43,820 nucleotides of DNA from an uncultured Bacilli bacterium. GTDB taxonomy: Bacteria > Bacillota_I > Bacilli_A > RF39 > UBA660. The notes beneath the pieces are model-generated. The model was not told where the DNA came from, ran no database searches, and saw only the letters and a list, made by a program, of their open reading frames with translations. The stretch covers positions 1 to 43,820 of the forward strand of contig CAKOXL010000009.1 of NCBI GenBank assembly GCA_934130105.1, written 5' to 3'. Shown here one piece after another: positions 23,394 through 34,200 of the stretch. A program made the translations under genes and the position numbers. Each line of letters begins with the position of its first letter. The first letter of the stretch is position 1.

Positions 23394-24236
23394 GTGAAAA
23401 TAGATATAATTTGTCCATTATATCAGGCAGAAAATTATATTGAAAAATTACATGAATCATTATTAAAACAAGAAAACGTACAAATCAATAGAATCCAATA
23501 TATATTAACTAAAAGCACTGATAAATCAGAAGAAATATTAAAGAAAAATAGTTTAAATTACGAAGTAATAGATAAAAAAGATTTTTCCCATAGTTTAGTC
23601 CGTGAAAAAGCAGCACTAAAAAGTAAAGCAGATATTATATGCTTTATTTCCCAAGATATTGTTATTGAAAACAATGATTGGTTGGAAAAATTAGTAAATC
23701 CTATCATCAATGGTGAGGTAGAAGCAACATATAGTAGACAATTGACAAAATTCAATAATATTGAAAAATATACTAGAGAATGTAATTATCCACCAGTATC
23801 AAGAATTAAATCAAAATCAGATATAAATCAGCTTGGTTTAAAAACATTTTTCTTTTCAGATGCTTCTAGTGCTATCAAAGTCGATATATTTAAAAAACTA
23901 AATGGTTATGACGGAAAGAATCTACCAATTAATGAGGATATGTATTTAGCTTATAAGTTAATTATGAACAATTATAAGATAAAATATTGTGCCGATTCCA
24001 TTGTTTATCACTCACACCAATTTACATTAAAAGAGCTTTATGATAGATACAAACTTACTGGTATTTTCCTAAAGGAAAATACTTATCTAGATAAGTATGG
24101 AACAACTTCGAGTGGTGGTAGCATGGCTAAATATATATTAAAAAGAATATTACAAGAAAAAAGATTTGGATTACTTTTCAGATATCCATTTGATATGGCG
24201 GCTAGGTTATTTGGAATGAAAGCGGGGAAGAGATGA
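23394..24236 (+). CDS. Family 2 glycosyltransferase, rhamnosyltransferase-like
   Basis: The 280-residue protein has a GT-A fold: IDIICPLYQAENYIEKLHESLLKQ at the start, then LKSKADIICFISQDIVI (QD in place of the usual DxD), FSDASSAIK and LPINEDMYLAYKLIMN. The FSHSLVR motif and general layout resemble rhamnosyltransferases, but the sugar is not certain. It starts with GTG at 23394, after AGGGGGA. The stop overlaps the next glycosyltransferase start (ATGATGA), so the two are coupled. Confidence 0.88.
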   Translation: MKIDIICPLYQAENYIEKLHESLLKQENVQINRIQYILTKSTDKSEEILKKNSLNYEVIDKKDFSHSLVREKAALKSKADIICFISQDIVIENNDWLEKLVNPIINGEVEATYSRQLTKFNNIEKYTRECNYPPVSRIKSKSDINQLGLKTFFFSDASSAIKVDIFKKLNGYDGKNLPINEDMYLAYKLIMNNYKIKYCADSIVYHSHQFTLKELYDRYKLTGIFLKENTYLDKYGTTSSGGSMAKYILKRILQEKRFGLLFRYPFDMAARLFGMKAGKR

Positions 24237-24940
24237 TGAAAAGAAATTACATAATTTCTGTAGCTATGGCTACTTATAACGGTGAAAAATATATAAAAGA
24301 ACAATTGGATTCTATTTTATCTCAGTTAAATATCGATGATGAGTTAATAATATCAGATGATGGTTCAACAGACAATACATTAAACATCATTGAGGCATAC
24401 CATGACAGAAGAATTAAAATTTACAATGGACCAAGAAAAGGAGTAAAGCAAAATTTTGCTAATGCAATCAGTCACTGCAATGGTAAATATATATTTCTGT
24501 CAGATCAAGATGATATATGGATTGATGATAAGGTTAATAAAATTCTAGGAGTTTTTGAAAAAGAAAAATGTAGTTGCGTGATACATGATGCAATAGTTTT
24601 TAACTCTAATAATGGTGAGATTATAACAGATTCCTTTTATAAATTAAGAAGATCTAAAAATGGAGTTATTAAAAATATTTGGAAAAACTCGTATATTGGA
24701 TGTTGTATGGCTTTTGATAGTAAAATGAGAAATAAAATATTACCAATACCTAATGATATTGAAATGCATGATCAATGGATTGGATTGTTAAATGATAAGT
24801 ATGGAAAAAATATTTTTATAGATGATAAATTACTGAAATATAGAAGACATAATGATAATGTATCTTCATTAAGTCATCATAAATTATCAAAAATGATAAG
24901 AAATAGAATAATAATTATAAAAAAAATAATGAGGGATTAA
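24233..24940 (+). CDS. Family 2 glycosyltransferase
   Basis: The 235-residue GT-A enzyme reads ISVAMATYNGEKYIKEQLDSILSQ, ELIISDDGSTDNT, GVKQNFANAI and YIFLSDQDDIWIDDK, the last with the metal-binding acidic motif. The C-terminal YRRHNDNVSS segment and MHDQWIG motif agree with enzymes that add rhamnose or related sugars to a lipid-linked repeat unit. It acts at the inner membrane face and lies downstream of, and overlaps, another transferase. Confidence 0.9.
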   Translation: MMKRNYIISVAMATYNGEKYIKEQLDSILSQLNIDDELIISDDGSTDNTLNIIEAYHDRRIKIYNGPRKGVKQNFANAISHCNGKYIFLSDQDDIWIDDKVNKILGVFEKEKCSCVIHDAIVFNSNNGEIITDSFYKLRRSKNGVIKNIWKNSYIGCCMAFDSKMRNKILPIPNDIEMHDQWIGLLNDKYGKNIFIDDKLLKYRRHNDNVSSLSHHKLSKMIRNRIIIIKKIMRD

Positions 24941-24965
24941 ATGTGTGGAGGGAGAGTTGTGTACT

Positions 24966-26168
24966 ATGACATTAATTTTAATATATTTGTTATTGGTTAC
25001 TTTTATGCTTTTTGATTATTTAAAATATAAAAAAGTATTATCACCAATATTTATATTTAACTTTATATGGTTTTTTGTGTTAACTTTATATCAGTTAAAG
25101 CTTAGTTATTTACAGCAGAATTTATCTGATAGAACTTTATTAGTATTTTTGATTAGTATTTTAGTATATAATATCTTTTCTTTAATATTTAATCTTTTTA
25201 AAATCAAAGACAAGAAAGATAAGACACGAACTGGTTCACTTAAAAAAAGATTAAATATTGCTAAATGTATAGTTGTTGTAGTTTTTATAATAGAAATTAT
25301 TTATTCTGGTGGTTTTCCATTATTATGGATGTTTATTAGCAGTTCAAAAAATTATTTTAGTTATGGCATATCTTCACTTCATGGAGCATTTAATGGCTTA
25401 GTAATTTGCTTAGGTGCTTATAGTATATATAAAAAAGATATAAAGAATGCGCTATTTTATTTTATTATTGGTATTCTTATTTTATCTAGACAAATAATTA
25501 TTTCAATGTTCATTGAGGGTATAGTTTGTATGATTCTTGATACATCAAGAAATGGACTTAAAAAATATTTAAAATATGTTAAATATATTTTTTTACTATT
25601 AGTGGTTTTTACTGTTCTTGGTAATTTTCGAAGTGGTAATGATGTAATGGATAATGTTTTTAAACCAAGACCACAATACGAAAGATTATCTTCTACTACT
25701 AAATGGGTTTATTCTTATTTAACATTTTCGATAAGCAATTTTAATAATTTAGTAAGTGTTACTGATGGTGGAATGAATCATGGAGTTTCTATGGCAAAAG
25801 AACTTTTACCTACTATTATACTTGAAAAGGCTAATATAAGTATTAATTATTCACCATACTATTTAGTTTCTCCTAATTATACAGTTTCAACTTATTTGCC
25901 ATCTCCATATTTGGACTTTGGGTTGTTTGGGGCAGCACTGTTTAGCATTATTATGGCTTTTATTGGTACATATATTAATAAACTATTAAGACATGAAAAT
26001 AGTATTAAAAATAAATTATTGTATTCAGTTTTTATTCATAATGTATTATTACTATTTTTTAATAATATGTTTTTATATTTGCCGGTAGTTGTACAATTTA
26101 TATATATAGTTGTTATATTTGTAGACAATGAATATGAAGAAAGCATTTGTGATGACTCCAGTTTATAA
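24966..26168 (+). CDS. Wzy-like oligosaccharide repeat-unit polymerase
   Basis: A very hydrophobic protein of 400 residues with about ten membrane segments and a large external loop near residues 215-300 (GNFRSGNDVMDNVFKPRPQYER and SPYYLVSPNYTVSTYLPSPYLDFG). The loop arginines and this topology are typical of polysaccharide polymerases, which vary strongly in sequence. It would join lipid-linked units on the outer face. GTG and TTG starts lie upstream in frame, but GGAGGGAGAG is placed for the ATG at 24966. Its 3' end overlaps a broken glycosyltransferase. Confidence 0.8.
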   Translation: MTLILIYLLLVTFMLFDYLKYKKVLSPIFIFNFIWFFVLTLYQLKLSYLQQNLSDRTLLVFLISILVYNIFSLIFNLFKIKDKKDKTRTGSLKKRLNIAKCIVVVVFIIEIIYSGGFPLLWMFISSSKNYFSYGISSLHGAFNGLVICLGAYSIYKKDIKNALFYFIIGILILSRQIIISMFIEGIVCMILDTSRNGLKKYLKYVKYIFLLLVVFTVLGNFRSGNDVMDNVFKPRPQYERLSSTTKWVYSYLTFSISNFNNLVSVTDGGMNHGVSMAKELLPTIILEKANISINYSPYYLVSPNYTVSTYLPSPYLDFGLFGAALFSIIMAFIGTYINKLLRHENSIKNKLLYSVFIHNVLLLFFNNMFLYLPVVVQFIYIVVIFVDNEYEESICDDSSL

Positions 26169-26352
26169 TTCGGAAAGATGTAATTGTATGATAAATTAAA
26201 CATACAAAAATATTAAAATAATTCTTGTTGATGATGATTTTATTGATAATAGTGAAATTATATCATTGACTGAATTTTATGAACCAATAAATTTTATATA
26301 TTTGTTAGTTATTTTCTATAATGTAACAAATCTTAGAAAGGAAGTAGTGTAG
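26134..26352 (+). pseudogene. Truncated glycosyltransferase family 2 gene with internal stop
   Basis: A single frame from ATG 26134 to TAG 26350 reads MKKAFVMTPVYNSE..., then a TAA at codon 22, then TYKNIKIILVDDDFIDNSE. This is the start of a GT2 enzyme (VYNxE and IILVDDGSxDNS motifs) with an in-frame stop and no catalytic half. The first 35 bases overlap the end of the polymerase gene. The frame is otherwise open, so the break may be fairly recent. The last bases supply the ribosome site for licD-like 26353. Confidence 0.8.
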
Positions 26353-27159
26353 ATGAATGATTTGTTAAAATATATTCACAGTGATTGCATTGACATATTA
26401 AGAGACATAGATAAAGTTTGTAGAAGTAATGGTATTAAATATTCATTATGTGGTGGAAGTGTAATTGGCGCTAAATTATTTAATGATATTATTCCATGGG
26501 ATGATGATGTTGATTTAATGATGGATAGGCAAAATTATGATAAATTTCTAGAAGTTTATAGTAAGGAAAAGAAAAATAAATATGCAATTGTAAACTATAA
26601 TTTGGTAAATTGCGAAGATGTACCAGCACTTTTTTCTAGGATAGTTGATATGGATACGGAAGTAGTTGAAAAAATAGGTGCTGGTGATCAAAAAATAGGG
26701 CATGTTTTTGTTGATATTACAGTGTTTGATAATGTTAAAAACAAGTTTAGTTATAAAATAAATGAATTATTTAGATATTATGTATATTCTTTCTACTATA
26801 AGATAAATAATATTGTTCCTGGAAATAAATACAAGAGAATGATTTATAAATTATTTGGTAAAGCACGTTATGGTAGCAAATTATATAAAACATATAAAAA
26901 TTATGATAATTATTGTTCTCGTTATAAAATGAGAAACACTAAATATTGTGCTGAACTTTTAGGAACAATATTTCCTGGCAGAATATATACGAAGGATATT
27001 TTTAATGAATATATTGATATTCAATTTTCAGATATCAAAGCAATGATTATAAAAGATTATGATAAGTATTTATTTCAAAGGTATAATAGAACAGAGTTTA
27101 CTAAAGAAAATAAAGCAGGTAATCATACACATATTATTAGTTATAGGAGGCTTAAATAA
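26353..27159 (+). CDS. LicD-family phosphotransferase
   Basis: The 268-residue protein has the LicD motifs LRDIDKVCRSNGIKYSLCGGSVIGA and IPWDDDVDLMMDRQNYDKF, which build a nucleotidyltransferase-fold active site. Family members transfer phosphocholine or other polyol or ribitol phosphates from a CDP-activated donor to surface polysaccharides. No choline uptake or activation genes are visible, so the group carried is open. GAAAGGAAG precedes the ATG. The stop shares one base with the next start. Confidence 0.92.
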   Translation: MNDLLKYIHSDCIDILRDIDKVCRSNGIKYSLCGGSVIGAKLFNDIIPWDDDVDLMMDRQNYDKFLEVYSKEKKNKYAIVNYNLVNCEDVPALFSRIVDMDTEVVEKIGAGDQKIGHVFVDITVFDNVKNKFSYKINELFRYYVYSFYYKINNIVPGNKYKRMIYKLFGKARYGSKLYKTYKNYDNYCSRYKMRNTKYCAELLGTIFPGRIYTKDIFNEYIDIQFSDIKAMIIKDYDKYLFQRYNRTEFTKENKAGNHTHIISYRRLK

Positions 27160-28160
27160 TGAAAAAGTTTTCAATTATTATTCCGGTATATAATACAAAG
27201 TTACAATATTTGAATGAGTGCCTATATTCAACATTACATCAGGATTTTAATGATTATGAAGTTATTGCTGTAGATGATGGAAGTAAACAAGAAGTTAGAA
27301 ATTTTTTAGACAATTATAAATCTTCAAAATTGAAAGTTTATCATACAAATAATTCTGGGATTTCATGTGCTAGAAATTATGGAATAAATGTTTCTGATGC
27401 TGAGTATTTGATATTTGTAGATTCAGATGATATTCTTTCAATTGATTATTTAAAACAATTGAATAAGGTATTAATTGCTAATAAAGATTCCGATTTAATA
27501 CTATCCCCTATAACTTTTGATAGAAATTTAATAAGTAAATTTACTGACCCATGTATTTTAGAACAGAGCTATGACACTATTTTAAAGTATTATTTATCAT
27601 TTAATAACTCTAAATTAAAAAATAAACAATTTTGGTTAAATAGAGGTGCGGTTGGCAGATGTATTAGAAAAGAAGCTTTAAAAAATTGCAATTTTGACAA
27701 AGATATTGTATATGGTGAAGATCAACTTTGGAATACTAAAGTTTTAAAGAATGTGAAAAAAATATATTTTATAGACTTCCCTTTTTATTATTATCGAAAA
27801 AATATTGGCTCAGCTACCATGTCATATAGAAAAAACTTTACAAACGAATCTATTCTTGTATTAAGTAAAATAAAAGAAGAGTTAAATAAGGTACCATTTA
27901 ATGTTAATGATGAGTTTTCAACTTGTTGTTTTGAATATTTTTCAATGTATTTAAAATTGTATCAGTTTCATTCCGAAAATAAAAAAAGTAAGGCTGAAAA
28001 AATTAAAGAGTTACAAATGTTTTCAAAAAAATTAAAAAGTATGTCAAAGCATGGTAATGTCATTATAAACGGATTAAGTTTTAAACAAAAAATAATTTTT
28101 TTGTGTTATAAGTATGATTTGTTTAATTTTATGTATTTTTTGTATAGAATAAAAAAGTAA
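27159..28160 (+). CDS. Family 2 glycosyltransferase
   Basis: This 333-residue enzyme shows a textbook GT-A start: FSIIIPVYNTKLQYLNECLYSTLHQ, EVIAVDDGSKQE, NSGISCARNYGI and YLIFVDSDDIL with the DSDD metal site. FDKDIVYGEDQLWN gives the catalytic-base ED. The C-terminal 100 residues form a basic helical tail. It shares one base with the licD-like gene (TAATG), hence is translationally coupled. The donor sugar cannot be told. Confidence 0.92.
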   Translation: MKKFSIIIPVYNTKLQYLNECLYSTLHQDFNDYEVIAVDDGSKQEVRNFLDNYKSSKLKVYHTNNSGISCARNYGINVSDAEYLIFVDSDDILSIDYLKQLNKVLIANKDSDLILSPITFDRNLISKFTDPCILEQSYDTILKYYLSFNNSKLKNKQFWLNRGAVGRCIRKEALKNCNFDKDIVYGEDQLWNTKVLKNVKKIYFIDFPFYYYRKNIGSATMSYRKNFTNESILVLSKIKEELNKVPFNVNDEFSTCCFEYFSMYLKLYQFHSENKKSKAEKIKELQMFSKKLKSMSKHGNVIINGLSFKQKIIFLCYKYDLFNFMYFLYRIKK

Positions 28161-28169
28161 GGTGATAAT

Positions 28170-29696
28170 ATGAGAACCAATCGTAAAAAGAATTCGATAA
28201 AAAATATAATTGGCTCAATGATTTCTAATATTATTACTATTGTTATTGGCCTTGTAGCTCAAGCACTATTTATAAAAATATTAGGTTCAGAGTATTTAGG
28301 ATTAAATGGTTTATTTTCTAATATTATTACTATGCTTGGTATTGTTGAACTAGGAGTAGGTAATGCTATTATTTATAATTTGTATAAACCAATAGCAGAA
28401 AATAATATTGAAAAAATAAAATCACTAATGAAATTTTATAAAAAAAGTTATATGCTTATAGCTATTGTGGTAACTATCATTGGAATTGCTATTGTTCCAA
28501 TTTTACCATTTTTTATAGAAAATGTTAGCATTGATATTAATATCATACTAGTATATTTATTATTTTTAGCCGATGTTGTTTGCTCATATTTGCTTTCTTA
28601 CAAAAGAAGTATTTTGTATGCAAATCAAAAAAATTATATTATTAATATAATTCATGTTATTTATACTATCCTGTTAAATATTTTTCAAATATTAATCTTA
28701 TACTTAACTAAAAATTACTATTATTATTTAGTAACAAAAATTTTTATGAGAATATTTGAAAATTTAATTATATCAAAAATTGCTGACAAAAAATATCCGT
28801 TTATAAATGACTCTGCTTATAATCTTGATAAAGAAACTGAAAAGGATATTTTTACTAAAGTGAAGGCATTATTTTTTCATAAAATAGGATCATTTGCGGT
28901 ATTAGGTACAGATAATATAATTATATCTAAATATTTAGGATTAATAACTGTTGGACTATATTCAAATTATTATTTAGTCATTAATGCTATTCAAACTGTT
29001 TTTGGACAAATTATTACTTCCTTTACTGCTAGTATTGGTAATATGCTTGTCACAGAAAGTGAAGAAAAGTGCTATGATGTATTTAAAAAAATCAGATTTT
29101 TTAACTTTTGGTTAGCTACATTTGCTTCTTGTTCGGTCCTAGTAATTATGGATAGCTTTATTTCTATTTGGATTGGAGATAAGTACATTCTACCTTTATT
29201 GGTTTTAGAAGTGTTGGTATTTAATTTATATCAAAAGTTAATGAGGAATTCTTATATGAGTTTCAAAGAAGCAGCCGGAATTTATTATGAAGATAGATTT
29301 GTACCATTGATTGAAGCTACCTTAAATATTATTGTATCAATATTTTGCTGTAAATTATTTGGACTTGCTGGTGTATTTATGGGTACTGTAATTAGTGGAT
29401 TAGCTTTATGGTGCTATAGTTATCCTAAATATGTTTATAAAAAATTATTTAATAGAAGTTATATTGAATATGCCAAAGAGACAATTGGTTATATTACGTT
29501 ATTTGTTTTGATTGCTAGTGGAACCTATTACTTATCTACTATTATAAATTTTTCTAATATTTATTTAGAATTTATTAGTAATGCAATGATTAGCCTAATA
29601 ATACCAAATGCTTTATTATTTATTATATTTTTTAAAACAGATAATTTTAAATACTATTCAAATTTATTAAAAAATGTAATTAAAAAAACTAGATAA
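28170..29696 (+). CDS. Wzx-like polysaccharide flippase (MATE/MVF-type)
   Basis: The 508-residue integral membrane protein has about 12-14 helices. Its start, KNIIGSMISNIITIVIGLVAQALFIKILGSEYLGLNGLFSNI, is typical of Firmicutes O-unit flippases, and LGTDNIIISKYLGLITVGLYSNYYL lies in the middle. It would move the undecaprenyl-linked repeat unit to the outer face for the Wzy-like polymerase at 24966. GGTGAT precedes the ATG. Confidence 0.92.
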   Translation: MRTNRKKNSIKNIIGSMISNIITIVIGLVAQALFIKILGSEYLGLNGLFSNIITMLGIVELGVGNAIIYNLYKPIAENNIEKIKSLMKFYKKSYMLIAIVVTIIGIAIVPILPFFIENVSIDINIILVYLLFLADVVCSYLLSYKRSILYANQKNYIINIIHVIYTILLNIFQILILYLTKNYYYYLVTKIFMRIFENLIISKIADKKYPFINDSAYNLDKETEKDIFTKVKALFFHKIGSFAVLGTDNIIISKYLGLITVGLYSNYYLVINAIQTVFGQIITSFTASIGNMLVTESEEKCYDVFKKIRFFNFWLATFASCSVLVIMDSFISIWIGDKYILPLLVLEVLVFNLYQKLMRNSYMSFKEAAGIYYEDRFVPLIEATLNIIVSIFCCKLFGLAGVFMGTVISGLALWCYSYPKYVYKKLFNRSYIEYAKETIGYITLFVLIASGTYYLSTIINFSNIYLEFISNAMISLIIPNALLFIIFFKTDNFKYYSNLLKNVIKKTR

Positions 29697-29713
29697 TAGA
29701 AGGGTAATATTCT

Positions 29714-31141
29714 ATGAAACCAATATTTAAAAATATAACTAAAATCACTATCATACTATTATTTCTACTATCTTTTACCATCCTTAGTTATTCACTCTTT
29801 AAATTAAACATCCTGCCAACTAAATATCTAATTATAGGATTTAGCGTATTAATACTTGTTACCATTATCTTATTAGTTGGTATCTTTAGTAAAAGACATA
29901 AGATACTTAAAATACTATCATTTGTGATTATGCTATTACTTACTATATTTTCGTGCTTTGCTATCAAATATCTAAATAATACTTACCATTTTTTAGATAG
30001 CGCTCACAGTAAATATGATACCTTAAACTATTCAGTAATTGTACTTAAAGATAGTAGTTATACTGATATTAGTTCACTTAGTGATAAAACTATTGCATAT
30101 TTGAATGATGATTATAATACAGAAGTAAAAAATGAACTTAATTCTAAGATAAACTATAATGAGAAGTTGGTAGATGATTTTACTAAAATAGTTAGTTTAT
30201 TAAATGATGAAGATATAGATGCAGTAGTACTTGAAGATAGTTATCTAACCTTAATAAAAGAAGAAGATGCCACTTTTCAGGATGTCACTAAAGTAATCTA
30301 TACATTTCAAATTAAAGTAAAAGTTCACGAAGAATCCAATGATACTATTCTTACTAAAGAACCATTCATTTTATACATCAGTGGAATAGACCAGTATGGA
30401 AATGTAAATACAGTAAGGGGTAGAAGTGATGTTAATCAGCTGATTGTTGTTAATCCTAAAACGAATCATATTCTTTTAGTAAATACACCAAGAGATTATT
30501 ATGTTCAACTAGCTGGTACTACCGGTTTAAAAGATAAACTTACTCATGCTGGTATTTATGGCATTAATAAAAGTATCGATACCTTAGAAGAATTATATGA
30601 TATTAATATAAACCATTATTTAAGGGTTAATTTTAATACTTTAGTTAAAGTAGTAGATGTAATAGGTGGAGTAGATATTTATTCTGATAAAGCATTTACT
30701 CCTTGGACAAATCGTAAATTATACATTAATAGTGGAATCAATCACATGAATGGCGAAATGGCATTAGCTTATGCTAGAGAAAGAAAAACATATGCAACAG
30801 GTGATAATCATAGAGGAAGTAATCAACAAGATGTGATAACCGCTATTATCAATAAGCTTACTACTTCTAATGTGTTAATTAGCAAGTATAATAGTATCTT
30901 AAATACGCTAGATGGATCTTTTCAGACTGATATTTCTACTTCAAGTATTACATCATTTATTAAATATCAACTTGATAAAATGCCATCTTGGAATATAGAA
31001 AGTACAGCAGTTACTGGTTATAATAGTTATAATTATACTTATAGTATGGGTTACAACTATAAATTATATGTAATGGAGCCAGACTATAATAGTGTAGAAA
31101 AAGTAAAAGAGAAGATAAACGAAGTTTTAAATGAAAAATAA
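29714..31141 (+). CDS. LytR-CpsA-Psr (LCP) family ligase, copy 1
   Basis: LCP enzymes attach lipid-linked glycopolymers to peptidoglycan on the outer face. The 475-residue protein has three N-terminal membrane segments (about 9-29, 35-55, 65-86), a Type-3-solute-binding-like accessory region (about 100-200) and the LCP domain: GRSDVNQLIVVNP, NTPRDYYVQL, and ARERKTYATGDNHRGSNQQ with the catalytic arginines. All core motifs are present. It ends the first transcription unit of the locus; a terminator follows immediately. Confidence 0.93.
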   Translation: MKPIFKNITKITIILLFLLSFTILSYSLFKLNILPTKYLIIGFSVLILVTIILLVGIFSKRHKILKILSFVIMLLLTIFSCFAIKYLNNTYHFLDSAHSKYDTLNYSVIVLKDSSYTDISSLSDKTIAYLNDDYNTEVKNELNSKINYNEKLVDDFTKIVSLLNDEDIDAVVLEDSYLTLIKEEDATFQDVTKVIYTFQIKVKVHEESNDTILTKEPFILYISGIDQYGNVNTVRGRSDVNQLIVVNPKTNHILLVNTPRDYYVQLAGTTGLKDKLTHAGIYGINKSIDTLEELYDININHYLRVNFNTLVKVVDVIGGVDIYSDKAFTPWTNRKLYINSGINHMNGEMALAYARERKTYATGDNHRGSNQQDVITAIINKLTTSNVLISKYNSILNTLDGSFQTDISTSSITSFIKYQLDKMPSWNIESTAVTGYNSYNYTYSMGYNYKLYVMEPDYNSVEKVKEKINEVLNEK

Positions 31142-31167
31142 ATACTAGCTTAGGTTAGTATTTTTTT
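31141..31167 (+). terminator. Terminator after LCP copy 1
   Basis: AATACTA and TAGTATT pair around an eight-base loop and run into seven T. Confidence 0.75.
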
Positions 31168-31272
31168 GTTGAAAAAATACAATTCGTCGTCAAAAAACGA
31201 CATTTCAGCTATATATTTGTAATTATTTGGAAAATAGCCATTATAATACAAATTATTTAATGGAGTGGTATT

Positions 31273-34200
31273 ATGTTAAAGAAAATTGTGAGTAAAATTT
31301 TTAGAAAGTCAAATAACCAAGATATACAAATCATTCCTACTGCGCCAATATATAATGACAATGTATCTGTAAATAATTATGCAAATATATTAAATGCAGC
31401 TATAAATAATAAAAATATCCATAATTTAGCAATTATGGGTTCATATGGTACTGGAAAAAGTACAATAATTAAAAATTATAAAGAAAGATATAACAAAAAG
31501 AGAGTTATTGATATTTCAACAGGTACTTTCTTAAAGTACGAAACTGATGATTGTAATAAAACTATCAAAAAAGATGAGAAAGTAGAAAATAATGAAAATT
31601 TTTGTAACGATTATGTAATGTCTCAAAAAGAGTTAGACATTGTTGATGTTATAGAAAAATCCATATTAAAACAAATTATAAATTTGAAGTATAGTGAAGA
31701 ATTACCAAAAAGTAATTTAAAGCATTTAAATAGTAAGTTTGATAATCATATTCACAATTTTTCAATAATTTTTATAGTAATTATTGTTGGAGCATATATA
31801 TTTCTTAAAAATTTAAATATTTTTAAATCAATTGAGTTAGATTTTCTTTCAAGTAATATGTCAAATTTTATTAAATGGATTATACTTTTTGCGGTATTGT
31901 TTCCTTTTGTATATGAAGGCTGCTTATTGGTTTATAATATATTCTCAGGTACAATGATAGATAAAATAAAATTAAGAAATTACGAGCTTGATATCAAAAA
32001 GGAAGATAATAAAGAACTAACATTTACTAAACAAATAACAGAAATTATATATTTCTTTGGCATGACAAAATATAATGTAGTATTTTTTGAAGATATTGAT
32101 AGATTCCCTAATGATATAACTATGAAAGTATTAGAAGAATTGAAAGAGTTGAACCTCATTATTAATAATAGTAAAATAATTAAAAGAAAAGTTACTTTTG
32201 TATATACCGTAAAGGATGGTATTTTTAAAAATGCTGAACAAAAAAGTAAGTTTTTTGATTATACTATTTCAGTAATGCCAATTATCAGTAAGTATAATTC
32301 ATTAATTATATTAAAGCAAAGATTTGAAGAAGCTGGTATAGAAGATATTAATGAATCTGTTTTAAATATCATTTCTAGATATATTTTTGATATTAGAACT
32401 ATTATTAATATAATCAACGATTATACGAACTTTTCAAAAAGCTTATATTTATACGATAATGATAAAAAATTAGATATTGCTGCATCAGGTAAAGTTTTGG
32501 CCATAATAGCTTATAAAAATTACGATATTGAAAATTACGAGAAGATGCTATCTGATAATAATTTTATTGACAAAGCTATAAATGAATTTGAACAAGAAAG
32601 GAAAAAGCTAATAGCCCAAGGAGAAAATAATATTAAAGTGTATCAAAATGAACGAGCCGAAAAAAATGCTGAAATAAAAAAGATAAAAAAAGAAATGATT
32701 GATTATGCCGAAGATAATTATGGATCTGTTAGTAGTTTAAAAATTAATAATGAAATTATTTCTACTAAAAAATTTGAAAATGAATTTAAAGTTGATGATA
32801 GTGTAATATATTTTATTTGTGATGATGCAGTAATTAATGAAGATGAGATTTTTTCTTCTATAGGTTATAAGAAACAAGATCTTATAGATTTATACAGCGA
32901 TATAGACACTCTTATAAAAAAAGAAGAAAATGAAAATGATCTTATCAGCAAGATTTTAGAATATGAAAAAACAGATTATAAATTTTTAGAGAACAATAAA
33001 TTTTTAAAAGATTTAATTATGTCTAATTTTATTGCACAAGACTATGTTGATTATATTACACTTCCTGTTGAGGGATCTACATTAACTCCTACTGAAAGTA
33101 AATTTATATTTGGTGTATCACATAATAATTACTATCCAAATATAAAATTTAAAAATTATAAAAATGTTATTGATTATTTAAAACCAGAATCTTTTTCTTC
33201 TATTAATATACTTAATTATGATTTAGTTAATTATTTGATAAATAATAGGCAATCATACACCGAATGCTATGAAAATTTAATAGGTCAGTTTAAATTTTTA
33301 AAAAATAAACGTATTGAATTTTTATATAATTTTAGTCTTGTTAATGAAGATGGTTTTAACCAGCTATTAAAACTATTGGTAGATGAAAATATTGATTTAT
33401 TTACTTATATAACTAAAAGTAAATACAATAACAATAAAGAATATAAAGAAAAATTTGTATGTTCACTATTAAAATGTGTGCATTTTATTGAAACAGTTTA
33501 TGATAGGGAAAGTTTAAAGCAATACATAAATAATGATTTAGTAAATAATAGCACCTTCAATAGTATTTTGAATGAATTTGGTACTGTCTTGGCTAATTTG
33601 ATTTTATTAGAAATTAGATTTATAGATATAAGTAAATTAAATAAAAATAATATATTGCTGATATATGAAAATAACTTATATAAATTCACACCTAAAAATT
33701 TAAAAACATTATTTGGTGATTGTAAATCAATCAAAGAAATGAATAATGGCAATGGTTTTAATATCAAATTTTTTAAAGAATATGTTTATAATTCTTTTCA
33801 GTATTTTTACTCTGAATATTATTTAAATAGTTCTTTTAAAATAAATGATGAACAGCTAATTAAAAAAATAGTAACTAATCAAAATTTAGCAGAAGAACAG
33901 TTAAAAAATATATATAGTAGAGAAAATTTTATAATTAAAGTTAGTGATGTAAAATTGAATTTATATGATGATGCTATTTCGTATAATCACATAGAAGCTA
34001 ATTGGACTAACATTAAATATATGTATAATTTAAAAAATGGGCCTAGTAATCAAGCGTTAATGGATTTTATTAAGGAAAATAAAAAGCTATTATTCACTGA
34101 AAAAAATATCAATTTATTAAACAGTGTTCCAGATAATCTTAAAAGGGAAATATTAAACGAATTATTAAAGATTCATGATATTGATAGCATTAAGCTAGTA

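Noticed and set aside
22529..31210. AACGACATTT occurs both before the sugar-transferase promoter and before the YobI-like gene.
   Set aside because: Ten bases in very AT-rich DNA, with no shared position relative to promoters.
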